DNA of 64,000 nt, taken from assembly GCA_028386065.3 (NCBI GenBank), contig JAKUCV010001683.1:4119-68118 (forward strand). Reading direction: 5' to 3'. This stretch comes from Turnera subulata. Taxonomy: Eukaryota; Streptophyta; Magnoliopsida; Malpighiales; Passifloraceae. This document shows, piece by piece, positions 45,218 to 56,267 of this stretch; positions within the stretch are counted from its first letter, which is position 1, and each line of letters starts with the position of its first letter. A program made the translations under genes and the position numbers. The notes below the pieces were generated by a model that was given only the letters and a program-made list of their open reading frames with translations, searched no databases and had not been told where the DNA came from.

Positions 45218-47030
45218 TGATGGCGTCCTTTCCGCAACGGGTTCCTGCAAGTTCACAGGGTTGTTGTAGTAATTGTCAAGGTCGTATCCACAGGGACTAG
45301 GTTGAGCCTGTTACCTTTAAATAGATAACTTAGGCTTAAAACAGTTAACTAGAAGTGGATTTTGGGTGCATACTAATTGAAATATAAACTTAAAGCAATA
45401 AAAATAAATGTAACAGCAGAGTTTGAAGTAGGACAAGATCAGATTTAGCGAAGTCTTAGGCATCCGGGGCTCGCATGCCCTGTTTTATGCTTTAAATTGC
45501 TCAACAGTGCCGCAATAGGCTGAGCCTGTTGACGACCTGTGTTTAATAAGATGTCTTGAACGGGCTCCCAACCTGGTGCACTATCAACGGCATTCGATCA
45601 TATTGATAGTTCTCTAAGCATCCATCTACCCTCTGTCACTAGGTATAGACGTTCACTTAGGGGTGAAGTTTAGTGTTGGTGCTAAATACCCACAGTCTCA
45701 CTTTATTTTCTCTCGAACGGCTGTGGAGTGAAGGTTGATTACTCTTGGTCTAGCAACTATGGCTTCACCTATCGGTCCTTCACCTAGCTACCACTTAGTT
45801 GAAAATAGGCTTTTCAGTATTCAATCAAAAATTAGATTAAAAGTAGTATTATTTGCTTGACTATGCTACAAGAGGCAGGGCCTGTCCTGAGCCTGTCGAC
45901 ACACAAGATCAATTATAAAGATTCGTTCTTGCATGCACTCTCAACCTCTTCTGTTCCCTTTTGCTTTCACTCACAGGTGCCTCCCATGATTCTCACTCAT
46001 TCTAATGCTTTTGCACCAGTCAAATCTAGGGGATTTGACTTGGTGTTGAGGTTAGTTCCTCAATTAACTCCTAGCTTCTTTCGAATACTAAGGGTTAAGG
46101 GCTTTGTTGTGGCTCCAGTAACTACGGCTTCTCCTTTCAGTCCTTTACCTAGCTACCTATCATCATGGAAAGCTTTGGCCACAACTCAAACATGTATCAA
46201 GTATGCAACAACCACAACAAGAAAACAAGTTAAGAACATGAAAAAGCAATTTATTACATGAAAACCAGATACATGTTACACCCCTTCAACCTAAGAGGGG
46301 TTGTTTAGTTCATGTTCAGAATTACAGAAACAATGAAAACAAAGATGAGCACAGGGTCTGCAACAGATTGAAGGTTAGGGGCGACACAATTTCTACAGAT
46401 AAAGGTGTAGAATTGTGCACCCCTTGGAAACCCAAAGTTCTGGGTTTTTTTAACCCTTCTTCCAGACCTTCAATTGTGTCTTTATTGGTGGATGATTCTA
46501 TGGATAAATTGATGCCCCTCTTCTTCTTCCTTCTTCCTTTACATAAGCTTGGCTTATTTCTCTTCCCCACTTGCTGGGAATCATGAGAGTTAAGCAAGTT
46601 GGTTCTCAGTTTTCCCATCGTGTTTGTCAGGATAAGGTGCCATGGGAAGTGTGTTGATAGGCTGAAAGCTGACGAGCTGCAGGTTTTGAAGACTTTTGGA
46701 GAAGATAATAGTTCTTTAAGTGAACTTTTCTTAGGGTATTATGATTGATGCCTCTCTCCTTTTTGGAATGTCTTCTGAAATGCTTAGGGTATGATTGCAG
46801 GAATGAAACTTCTGCAATTGGTGGAATTTTATATTTCTTCTACTCTTTTCTGGTTTCTACAGAATCCACAGGCTGAGCCTGTGGTGAGTCTGTTTGTAAT
46901 TTTTATAGATTCTTCCTTGCAATTGATCCCAACTTCTATTGTGATTGGTGTGGTGGCATTGAGGCTTTGTGGATCAAGGCAGCGATAGTGAAATCCAATG
47001 GATATTTTTTGATTGGAGGAGGGTTCATGG
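45218..47030 (-). repeat. Element B 5' LTR, truncated at its outer end
   Basis: It matches the split left LTR up to GGAGGAGGGTTCATGG. The remaining 265 bp or so (33474-33738 in the other copy) are missing, and sequence switches at about 47031 to the solo chromoviral LTR. It preserves the empty site of element A at 46788-46803. Confidence 0.88.
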
Positions 47031-47684
47031 GGCTGTTAACTGGTTGATTGAGTGGGAAGTTTACCCCTCGGGATTACATGCGGGGTAGCATGTGTGATCC
47101 AGAAGTGCCTGGGTCAGGAAAAACAGGTTGGTGGGCTGTTGATGGATTTGTCTGATCAGTCGGGACCGAGCACGATGCACACAGTAGAGGGCCCTGATAA
47201 AATATTCAAACCTAACAAAATATTCTTCAGTGATAATTGATTAAGTATAAAATTTACAAGTTAATTCATGACAAACGTGGAATAACAAATAGTTGATTCT
47301 GTCTTTTGTGCACTATGACTACGATTGCCTGTTACCTGTGTATTTTGTAGTTGATTTGTATTTGTATACTTTGGTTTATTTGATTATGGTGAGACAGTGG
47401 TTTGGTCTCACCCCCCACATCATTACATAGGTTACCTAATCATCGGCCAGGAGAACATATCGGCAGGTGGCGGTGCTTTCCTCCTCGGGTCGTATCCATG
47501 GAGTTCAATTCATAGATGTCATTTTAAGTTATTTTTGTCACTACATACTCATTTTCTTGTATAATTTGCTGTATAATTATACACTGATTATGTTACTTGT
47601 ATCGTATGCCGAGTAGAAGGGCAATTCGGTCATTTTATATACTCAAATTAATTAAATTGGATGTTTTGGGATACATGCGTTTCA
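47031..47684 (+). mobile_element. Solo chromoviral LTR, right part
   Basis: It matches the reverse complement of 23420-24205 in the LARD LTR in order: GGGCTGTTAACTGGTTG, ACCCCTCGGGAT, TGATCAGTCGGGACCGAGC, CACACAGTAGAGGGCCCTGA, GGCAGGTGGCGGTGCTTTCC, GAGTAGAAGGGCA, and the terminus TGGGATACATGCGTTTCA. It is more diverged than the two LARD LTRs are from each other. It ends CA at 47684, followed by TAAAA, the partner of TAAAG before 9951. About 0.8 kb expected between the two parts is missing. Confidence 0.7.
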
Positions 47685-49836
47685 TAAAATATTTTTTCAT
47701 TTCATTTTGTTCCTTTTCTTCTAGCTCTCATATCTTCCATTTTGATCCTTTTCTTCAAGCTCTCATATCTTTCTCTTCTTCTCCCTATTGCTGAGTTTGT
47801 CTCCCATTTCAGAAAGTTAAAGCATTGAGTTTGACTCTCTAAAAAGTTCTTCAAATCAATCACTTGGTGTTTTTTTTTTTCCTAAATAGGTTCTTTCTTT
47901 TATTTCCTAGTAGTGAGATTAATAATAATTAAAAAATTCTGAATAAATTAAAAAAAGGTAAGGCTTTATCAACTCTTGTATATTGTTCTTTTAGATCAGT
48001 TCAGGATAAATGGATAAGTGGAATTTTGGCCCTGTACTTGCCTTGAATTTTAAATGTGGACCTACTTAATGTTGACACGTGTCCAGAAATACCAAATTTA
48101 ATAAAAACATGGTAGTACAAGAACCAAAATCCATGAAAGTTTGAGGCGAGGGCCCAAAATTCCACTTTATCATCTATTAATAAGTTGATTCAACTATTCG
48201 AAATGGAATGCTTCTTCAATGTCTAACATCACGATGAAAAAATACATTCAATTCTTACTCTCTTAAGACAAATAATTATTTGTCCTTATAAGTAATTAAT
48301 CAAAGTGAATTGTAATGCTAATATTACAATGTTAATATTTGGCCAATTATGTGCTATTTATGACTATTCTTAAACATTTGACATTGCATAATTTAAGACG
48401 AAAAGTCTTGTTGTTTCTGTTATGCAAACTTTAAGTATTTCTAGAATTAACAATAAACACTTAACATAATCCTTTGTGCAATCTGTCTATTTTTTAATGT
48501 GCAAAAGCTCCATAATGAAATTAGCATCATACTAAGTGACATTTTATGCAAGTAATTCTTCTCCTTTGAAACATATATTTATATGATCTGCCACTAAGAA
48601 TTGTACAGGAAAAAAATTTTCATTTGGACAGTTTTGAGCTCTTTTACAATGGGTATGTATATGAGTAATTGATGGTAGGTTCTCAAATGGGAGGATGTGA
48701 ATGTATAGGAGCTAGGTTTTGCTAGGATGTATGACGATTAAAATTCTGGGATTTCAAAAAGATAATCATCAGTGGAAGGAAAGGGCATCAACCAATTTGG
48801 AAATTTTTGTAATTGTTTTTTGCATCTTTTCTTTTTCTAATATTTTCTTTAATAATGCTCTTTTTTTCTTATTTTTTACTGATATTGTTTTGGACAACAA
48901 TTGATATTTCTTATTGATTGTTGTCTACTTGTATGGATAATTTTTTTCAAGTCATGGTTGTGTTTGTTTATTTTAAATTTTATTTTCTTGATTAAAACCA
49001 CCAAATGCTCAATATAAAGATGTAGCATCAATATAAATTTCATAATCAATACGATTATATGCATCAATAGGAGTGGTTTTAGGAGTTGAGGGAAAAGAGA
49101 TTGATAAATCAGTGTTGTGGATAGGAATGAGCTTTTTTTTTCAAATTGCTTATTTGCAATAATTGATATTTCATTAATGCAACCCACTGAACACGACCAT
49201 TATCAATTAATTTGGTTCAGGGGACAAACAAACATATTAGGGACATGGATTAGGCTTACTGAGTTAGGTTGTCACCTAGATGCTTCTCTCCTCTGTCTAT
49301 TATAAGAATGACAAATGAATAAGAAATATTTTTAATCATATTGTTTCAATTTGTTAGAATACTTGAAAGCCAAAATCCCACAACAATGCGCGGTCATTGA
49401 ACCAGTTATACGTATATACTTAAACGAAGTGGCCAATGTGAAGTGAATTGACTCTCTTACCTTAGCAAATTTTTAACTCTACAAATTTTTCCTTGATTTG
49501 ATTTATTCTTGAATGTATATAAATATATCCAAAGGGAAACAAATGTTAATCATATGCACAAGTGTCCTGCGCATCTAGATCCTTTTTTCTTTAAGACGAA
49601 GTAGACCAATTTTTTTAATTTTGTTAGAGAAAAATTCATTTTTTCGGTACACCTGTCCCTTAGCTTCGCCATTCGCACTCATTGCAACAGCTTCCACCAC
49701 GACTTGCAAAACCTTATTTCCTTCCCTACCCCCAAAACCTTACTTGTATGCCGCAACCTCCTTTTAGCGAAATCCAAAAGAATTTCAAACGTCGACCACT
49801 GAGATGGGCCTACTGAACTTGGAGAAGTTTGGTAAG
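47685..49836. other. Spacer without a recognisable gene
   Basis: The spacer is AT-rich. 47709-47785 is pyrimidine-rich with an imperfect 38-bp tandem repeat (CCTTTTCTTCTAGCTCTCAT and CCTTTTCTTCAAGCTCTCAT). A small MITE lies at 48012-48174. 48892-48925 is a short inverted repeat (GACAACAAT..ATTGTTGTC). I see no supported gene. Confidence 0.6.
48012..48174. mobile_element. Small MITE with inverted ends
   Basis: GGATAAGTGGAATTTTGGCC at the left and GGGCCCAAAATTCCACTTTATC-like sequence at the right are inverted copies around a 120-bp noncoding core. No clear target duplication was found, so the superfamily is not assigned. Confidence 0.6.
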
Positions 49837-51367
49837 TTCTCAAACAAATAATATAAGTATAGTCTCAAAAATAAAATACTTCCATAAATTGAATAATCCA
49901 ACAAGTCATATGATAAATATAAGTTCCAAACTCAAAAACAAATCAAAATCCTTAATATAATCCAAATCATGAAAGTTCCCGAGAAATTAGAGTAACAGTG
50001 GAGCTCTAACAATTCAAAAGTCTGCAACTCATACCAAGACAATTCGCCAAGCAGGAACTGCATCTCATGCCTACAAATCACCTGAAAATATTTTTCAAAT
50101 GGGGTGAGTCCTTCCATAACTTAGTGCGCATAGTACAAAACAAACAAAAACCAAACTAAAATCATAGAGGTCGAAACATATATACTTCATAATCAAAACA
50201 GAATAAGCTTACTTGTCAAACGATCAAAAATGGATAAAATCAGCTAAAGTCTAGAATTTAAATAACAAATAATCATAATACTCAAAATAAACAGAAGTCT
50301 CAAATTAAGATGTCAGAACCAGATAAGAAATAGAGAAGAGTAATCCACGCCCCGTTGAGCATGTCCGACAACGGCCCCTTGTCGGCTGGAGGAACAAAAG
50401 GATCCATAGGGAAATCAAAGATTCCCATCAAATAGATAGAGGATAAATACCTCATCAAACCAATCATTGTGCACAAAGTCTGACAACACCCTTGCTAAAT
50501 AGGGACGTCTGACAATTAGTTCTAAGCAAAAACAAATTCAAATAATTTTTTCAAAAGAACCAAATCCAAAGATGTCTCTCATCCAAATAAGTAAATAGTG
50601 TTTATAGGCAAAATAGGGCAGATAGTATCTATAGACAGAATAAGTATTGTACGAACAAAATTATATAGTAAGAGATACATGGGCTTTTCTTTAAAATCTC
50701 AAATTTCTTGTTCGGTAAAATCAAGGTTGAAGGATTGGTAATGGTTTTGAAGAAAAAACAATTTGAAGTAAATGTTAGCTCATCAAAACCTTTTGATCAA
50801 AACAATATAGTTTAAAAGAGTTGGACAAAATGTAGCTGTAAATACGAAGGTAATGTATATGAGAAAATAGGTTTTAAAACATAGCTTTACTAATAAAATA
50901 GGCAATATAATAATAATATAACCCACCTCAAAAGCCAATCCAAATTCAAATCTCAAACTCTTATGTTTCGGCTTGAGTCCCGATCTCTGTAGCACCTAAT
51001 TCACAAGAGAAGCATTGCCGCTACCTCCAAAGAGTATTTAACAGTCTACCGAATGAGTTACAAAACTGACCAACGTCTAGTCTCTGCCTAATAATCCCAA
51101 AAAAATTCTGAATCCGAGAATATCATCAACACAGGACTTAAAGTAGACATTCTATGCTTTCCAACCATATAAAATTCACTGTAACAGGGTCAAAGAATAA
51201 TTAACTTTGAATTTTCTAAGACAGCCTAGAAAAACTGTATTTTCTTGCACAACAGTCCACTTGTGCGATTTTTAATAAATTCTACAAAAAAAATTTCCAA
51301 AGAAACTAATTACATAAGTTTCCTATTTGTATCTAATTTATAGATTAAGAATTGTGGAATCTAATTC
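49837..51367 (-). repeat. Element D 3' LTR, distal part
   Basis: It matches 61435-62963. The first 80 bp or so of the LTR as seen in the other copy (61354-61434) are absent. It is interrupted at AATTC by the Copia element and continues at 59665. Confidence 0.85.
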
Positions 51368-51876
51368 TATTGGATAATGACACCCATGATGGGGATCTTT
51401 AGTGATAAGATCCTATCTGGATGGGTTTATCCGGTGTAATTCAAATCCTAGTCTGTTATGGGTATCAAATAGAGTGGAGATTTAAAGGGTGTGGAGATAA
51501 TATAGGTATTATCTCCATAGTGTTTCAAAAGTCCCAAACTCTGTTATAAATACAAGAGTTTGTGAATTGGGTCTTTAGAAGAAAGAGACTGAATGTTTCT
51601 AATGTGAGACAAGAGACATTACCCTGTTTCCAAACAATCAAAGAACCCTCACTGAAAAGAAATAAACACATAGGCATTTAGGTTGTGATAAGTGGGTTTC
51701 TTCCTAGTGATTAAACCCCAGATCAACTGCTGTGGACATTGAAGATGGCAGGAAAGGCAGGAATCAATCATCTACAGGCTCCATTGAATTTAGGAGGTTG
51801 GTGTTCTAAATTCTATTTAATAATTTCCGTTGTGCACATTTTTATTTGTTAAATATGATCCCTAAAAATTCCAACA
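51368..51876 (+). repeat. Copia 5' LTR
   Basis: It runs from TATTGGATAATGACACCC to ATTCCAACA. A TATA box TATAAATA at 51545-51552 precedes the probable transcription start. The primer-binding site TTGGTAGCGGAGCC follows at 51877-51890. Confidence 0.93.
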
Positions 51877-51890
51877 TTGGTAGCGGAGCC
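51877..51890 (+). promoter_or_regulatory. Copia primer-binding site
   Basis: TTGGTAGCGGAGCC begins directly after the LTR. It resembles the initiator-Met tRNA site used by Copia elements (TGGTATCAGAGC), with changes. Confidence 0.75.
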
Positions 51891-52650
51891 ATAGGTTATA
51901 ATTCGTGTTGTTGATCGGTTCTTGCTGGCATGACATATTATCACGCATGGTTGATATGCTAAATTCAATTGATATACCATATGCTGTGCTATGCTCCTGC
52001 GTGATGACGCCATGATAAATACTGTCTGATCTGCAATTTTTTTTTTTAATAACCATGTGGTATATATTATATCTATATAACATGTTTGTTGAATATACTA
52101 TGATTGTAGACTTGTATTTAATGGACTATATCAATATGTTGTGTATTATATAACATGTAAATGGTATGCCATGTGTATGTATATGTGATATGCCATGATT
52201 AATAGTATGATATATGTTATGCATGTTAATCGCTATATTAGGTAATATGCCATGTTAGTTGATACATAAGTGATATGCCATGCAGATCATGACTAATATA
52301 CCATGCTTACACGTTATTAATTGATGATAATAAAACTGTGTGTTTTATGCCTATCAATTAATTTAGAGACAATGTACATGTTGATGATTAAAATACTTTT
52401 TTGTATTTGGCGTTGAACAAGTTGTTAATCTGAATCCAAGCTGTATTGTTTTGGTATTTTGGCACACTGTTTGATTGAACCCATTGAACCCATGAGACCC
52501 AGACCCGGTATTGACCCGAATCCACCATGGTTGGTGGCATGTCACCCACTGCAGCCATTCGGAGGCGGTTGAGACAGCGTTTATCGCTGCTCTCACCGGG
52601 ACCGACGGCGGCAGGCCGTGACGTGAGGAGGATGACGGGGTGCGCGCGGT
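51891..52650 (+). other. Copia untranslated leader, first part
   Basis: 51950-52330 is AT-rich with the irregularly recurring word ATATGCCATG or ATATACCATG (at least five times). 52430-52650 is GC-richer. No gene is supported; the minus-strand ORF 52363-52812 crosses repeat boundaries. Confidence 0.6.
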
Positions 52651-52654
52651 GGCC

Positions 52655-53476
52655 GTTTCCCTAGTGTTGCAGCATGGTAAAGGATTTAATCGGGCGGAGG
52701 GAGTGATGCAGATGAATTGGTGAAGGTGCTCTCCTTGAGGGGGATAAAAAGCATCACCTTCACCAAATGAATTGGTGAAGGTGCTCTCCTTGAGGGGGAC
52801 AAAAAGCATCACGTCCCGAGTTCGAATCCCTAGTGCTACAGCATGGTAAAGGATTTAATCGGGTAGAGGGAGTGATGCAGATGAATTGGTGAAGGTGCTC
52901 TCCTTGGGGGGGATAAAAAGCATCACGTCCCGAGTTCGAATCCCTAGTGCTGCGGCATGGTAAAAGATTTAATCGGCCGGAGGGAGTGATGTAGTAACAA
53001 TACCTGGATTTGGTGGGTCCCTCGGGTGGAGGGCCTTCACAAAAAGGCGCCTTTTTTGTGAAGGCCCTCCCCCCGAGGGACCCACCAAATCTAGGTATTG
53101 TTACATCACTCCCTCCGCCCGATTAAATCTTTTACCATGCCGCAGCACTAGGGATTCGAACTCGGGACGTGATGCTTTTTATCCCCCTCAAGGAGAGCAC
53201 CTTCACCAATTCACTTTTTATCCCCCTCAAGGAGAGCACCTTCACCAATTCATCAAGGAGAGCACCTTCACCAATTCACTTTTTATCCCCCTCAAGGAGA
53301 GCACCTTCACCAATTCATCATGAATTGGTGAAGGTGCTCTCCTTGAGGGGGATAAAAAGCATCACGTCCCGAGTTCGAATCCCTAGTGCTGCGGCATGGT
53401 AAAAGATTTAATCGGGCGGAGGGAGTGATGTAACAGTACCTGGATTTGGTGGGTCCCTCGGGGAGAGGGCCTTCAC
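52655..53476. repeat. Cluster of inverted SINE-like, tRNA-derived units
   Basis: A unit of about 155-165 bp (best copy 53321-53476) contains an A-box TGGTGAAGGTG (53326-53336) and a B-box GAGTTCGAATCCC (53371-53383). They are 45 bp apart start to start, the spacing of a tRNA-type RNA polymerase III promoter. Units are in plus orientation at 52768-52880 (short, no distal third), 52881-53040 and 53321-53476, and in minus orientation at 53046-53215. Partial head fragments lie at 52712-52765 and 53216-53318. Two inversion centres are evident: AAAAAGGCGCCTTTTT at about 53046 and AATTCATCATGAATT at about 53319. The first has arms of about 165 bp. It lies within the Copia leader. Confidence 0.8.
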
Positions 53477-54046
53477 ACGTTTGGCATGATGGACCTATTT
53501 AGTTGGGCTCGTCTGGGTTGAATTTAATTGGCCTATTCTGGACTATGTGTTTTTTTTTTGGCATGATTATTCATTTGGACTCAGTATCCTATTGGGTTCA
53601 TTGTTCATCTAACTATGTGTTAAATTCAAATTAAAAAAAATGGATGTGCATGATTGAATTATTTGTTAATTATGTATTTATGCACATAAAGTTTTTTTTA
53701 TTTAGTATAATTGATTGTTATTATTTTCCAACTTTGTGTTGGTAATAAATGAGTGACGACATTCAATTATGAAAATAATTATGTGTTAATTGTTTTAATT
53801 CTCACTTTGAATAAATTTGGAGTATTTATTTTAGTGGGAGTGAATGCTTTATATGATTAAATATTTTTGAAATAGTTATTTACTTTTCTAGGCATAGATG
53901 ATGATGCACTTTGATGGGTATTCGATTTTATGCTTAGGAAAATTGTTAGCTATTTATCATATTCAATGTAAAGCATATTGTCCTTGTATACATGATGAGG
54001 CATTTAATCCTGTGTGGATTTTTACATGAATTAATTGTATTAATAG
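53477..54046 (+). other. Copia untranslated leader, second part
   Basis: AT-rich sequence between the SINE-like cluster and the gag start. No ORF or repeat of note. Confidence 0.7.
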
Positions 54047-54900
54047 ATGGCTGCTTCCACTAAAGGGATTGTTGCTGAGCTAAACAAAAATGAGAAGCTC
54101 AATGGCGACAATTATGAAGTATGGAGCATGAAAATCCAGTATATTCTGGAGGAACAAGATGTTCTCGATGCATTGAAAACCGAGATGGTTGAGCCTGAGG
54201 AGGGAAGCACAGCCCAGCATAGGAGAGAGAGAGACCTCTACCTTGTGTGGAAGAGGAAGAACTCTCTCGCCCGCATTACCATGCTAAGTAGCATGGAAAA
54301 TGACCTTATGCGCACTAACAATAAGTTGTCGAGTGCTAAGGTCATTTGGGCTGCCCTTAAGGAAAAGTTTGGTGGTGTGTCCTTAACCAAACTGAGGCAG
54401 TTGACAGTCAAGTTTGACAGCTATAAAAAGCATCCCAATCGCATTATGAAAGAATATTTGAGGGATATGTCAAACATGATCAGTGAGTTAAGTGATGCTG
54501 GTCATGAACTCACTGAAGAACAAAAGGTTCAAGCTGTCATCCGCTCTTTGCCGAGTTCTTAGGACTACATGAAAGTCCAGTTGACCCACGACTTTAATAT
54601 TACTACCTTTGACGATATGGTTCGTCATCTGGAGCTTGAGGAAGAGCGCCTTGGGGCCTCTAAAGAACCTTCTCAGAGCAATGCCTTTGTGGCTGAGGGT
54701 AGTAAGAATAATAAACGCAAGAAGGGTCAAAAGAACAAGAAAAGAAAGAAGGCAAAGCAGGCTCAGAAGAGACCTTCTGTTGAAGGAAAAGTCCCTCATC
54801 AGAAAAAGAACGAAAACAAGAACCAGTTAAAATGTTTTAACTGTGGCCAAATGGGGCATTTTGCTGCTGAGTGCATAGAGCCTAAGAAGGTATGTTCCTT
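54047..54900 (+). pseudogene. gag: Copia gag with nucleocapsid knuckle
   Basis: The frame begins MAASTKGIVAELNKNEKLNG at ATG 54047. It shows the UBN2-type gag: NGDNYEVWSMKIQYIL, WAALKEKFGGVSLTKLRQL, MKEYLRDMSNMISEL, VQAVIRSLPSS. TAG at 54560-54562 sits where Copia gags have Trp (SLPSSW), so a TGG to TAG change is likely. The next frame (same register, from 54569) has HLELEEERL, a Lys-rich stretch and the intact CCHC knuckle CFNCGQMGHFAAEC at about 54834-54875. Confidence 0.92.
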
Positions 54901-56267
54901 CAATAATATTGTCAGTTCTAGTTTTGTTACTAGTTCTGCTTTATTAACTAAATCAACTTTCATGAAGATTGTAGATTCGGGGGCCACAGACCACATAAGC
55001 AATGATCGAGGGTCATTTGTGGACTATCGTCGTATTTCTAGTGGATCGAAGTGGATTCATGTGGGAAATAACTCCATGTTGGAAGTTAAAGGTTTGGGCA
55101 CTTGCCAACTAAGGTTGACTGGTGGTCAGACTTTGGACCTACATGATGTACTCTACGTTCCAGAGATGCGGCGGAATCTTGTTTTTGTTTCTATTTTAGC
55201 TAAACAGGGTTTCTTATTCAATTTTCATAAAGTTGGTTTGGACTTGTTCTATGGGACTGTACTTTATTGTTTTGGTTTCTGGATGAATGGTCTTATTATT
55301 TTGGATGTTGAAAATTTTTCTAATAAATCCAATTTTCCCTTTTTACATCCTCGAGTAATGTGAACTATGATGTGAACGTGTAGCATTCAAGGCTTGGCCA
55401 TGTGGGCCAGCAAAGAATGAATTGCCTCACGAAAGAGGGCCTTATGGGCTCGATTGACAAGGTAGAACTTCCTGTGTGTGAGTTCTGCCTTGCGGAAAAA
55501 TGGCAAGAAAACCATCAGGAAAAGCAACGAGAGCAGAACAACCGTTGCAGTTAATACATTCTGACATCTGTGGTCCAATGAATGTGAGGGCAAGGCATGG
55601 TGCCTATTATTTCATCACTTTCATTGATGATTTCACACGCTACGGTTTTGTCTATCTAATTTCCCACAAATCTGAGGCATTGGACTGTTTCAGGAAGTTC
55701 ATAAGCCTTGTGGAAAATCAACTTGATAAGCGTATCAAGGCATTAAGGGCAGACCGAGGCCGTGAATATTTGTCTGATCACTTCAAACAAATATGTGATG
55801 AAAAAGGAATTGTTAGGCAACTAACTATTCCTGGAACTCCACAACAAAATGGTGTTGCGAAAAGAAGAAATAGAACTCTTCTTGAGATGGTCAGATCCAT
55901 GATGGCACAGGCTAAGTTGCCAGTCTCCTTTTGGGGAGATGCACTCTTAACTGCCACTCATGTACTGAACCTGGTGCCCTCAAAATCTGTAGCTTCTACA
56001 CCTTATGAGTTATGGACAGGTAGGAAACCGGACTTAAGTTGGCTAAAGCCTTGGGGCTGTGCTGCTTATACCCATAACTCTTCCCACAGACATGGGAAAT
56101 TAGTACCTAGAGGAAGTAAGAGTATTTTCATAAGATATTCTGAAAACTCTAAAGGTTATGTGTTCATTGGTGAAAACGTGGGTGTAGGATATACAGAATT
56201 TGAATCACGAGATGTGACTTTCTTGGAGAATGAGTTTCCAAGAAGAGGTGATACAGGACCTCATTAA
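54901..56267 (+). pseudogene. Copia protease and integrase
   Basis: The protease active site VDSGATDHIS (about 54970-55000) is intact. The pre-integrase finger HSRLGHVGQQRM...CEFCLAEK follows at 55384-55500, preceded by TAG 55381-55383 where Trp is usual and reached only after a frameshift near 55350. A one-base loss in an A run near 55496 shifts the frame to the integrase core (55500-56267). The core has Asp in HSDICGPM, Asp in RADRGREYL and, 35 residues later, Lys in NGVAKRRNRTL where the catalytic Glu is expected (GAA to AAA). The triad is therefore broken. The C-terminal region has FIRYSENSKGYVFIGE. Confidence 0.92.

Larger units (their letters stand above)
11463..47030 (-). mobile_element. 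Athila-like Gypsy element B (outer), with nested insertions
   Basis: This minus-oriented element has its 3' LTR at 11463-13066 plus 33239-33738 (split by element A) and its 5' LTR at 45218-47030. LTR ends are TGATGGCG..TGCATCA on the plus strand. Its primer-binding site follows the 5' LTR at 45190-45215 and is of the tRNA-Asp type used by Athila elements. The polypurine tract GAGTTTGGGGTATTT lies at 33739-33753. It retains gag, protease and a C-terminal shred of integrase; RT, RNase H and the integrase core are deleted. Gag is split by element C. The 5' LTR lacks its last 265 bp or so, cut off at 47030 against the solo LTR remnant. LTR divergence is about 9% over the first 140 bp by eye, so it is the oldest of the three Athila-like copies. 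Confidence 0.85.

Noticed and set aside
52363..52812. 149-codon minus-strand ORF in the Copia leader
   Set aside because: It crosses repeat unit boundaries and has no family resemblance; the repeated segment (GEHLHQF, ESTFTN) is just the SINE-like head in translation.
53371..53383. Possible genuine tRNA gene, suggested by the B-box
   Set aside because: The unit does not form a cloverleaf with a 7-bp acceptor stem by inspection, and it is repeated in inverted copies; SINE-like origin fits better.
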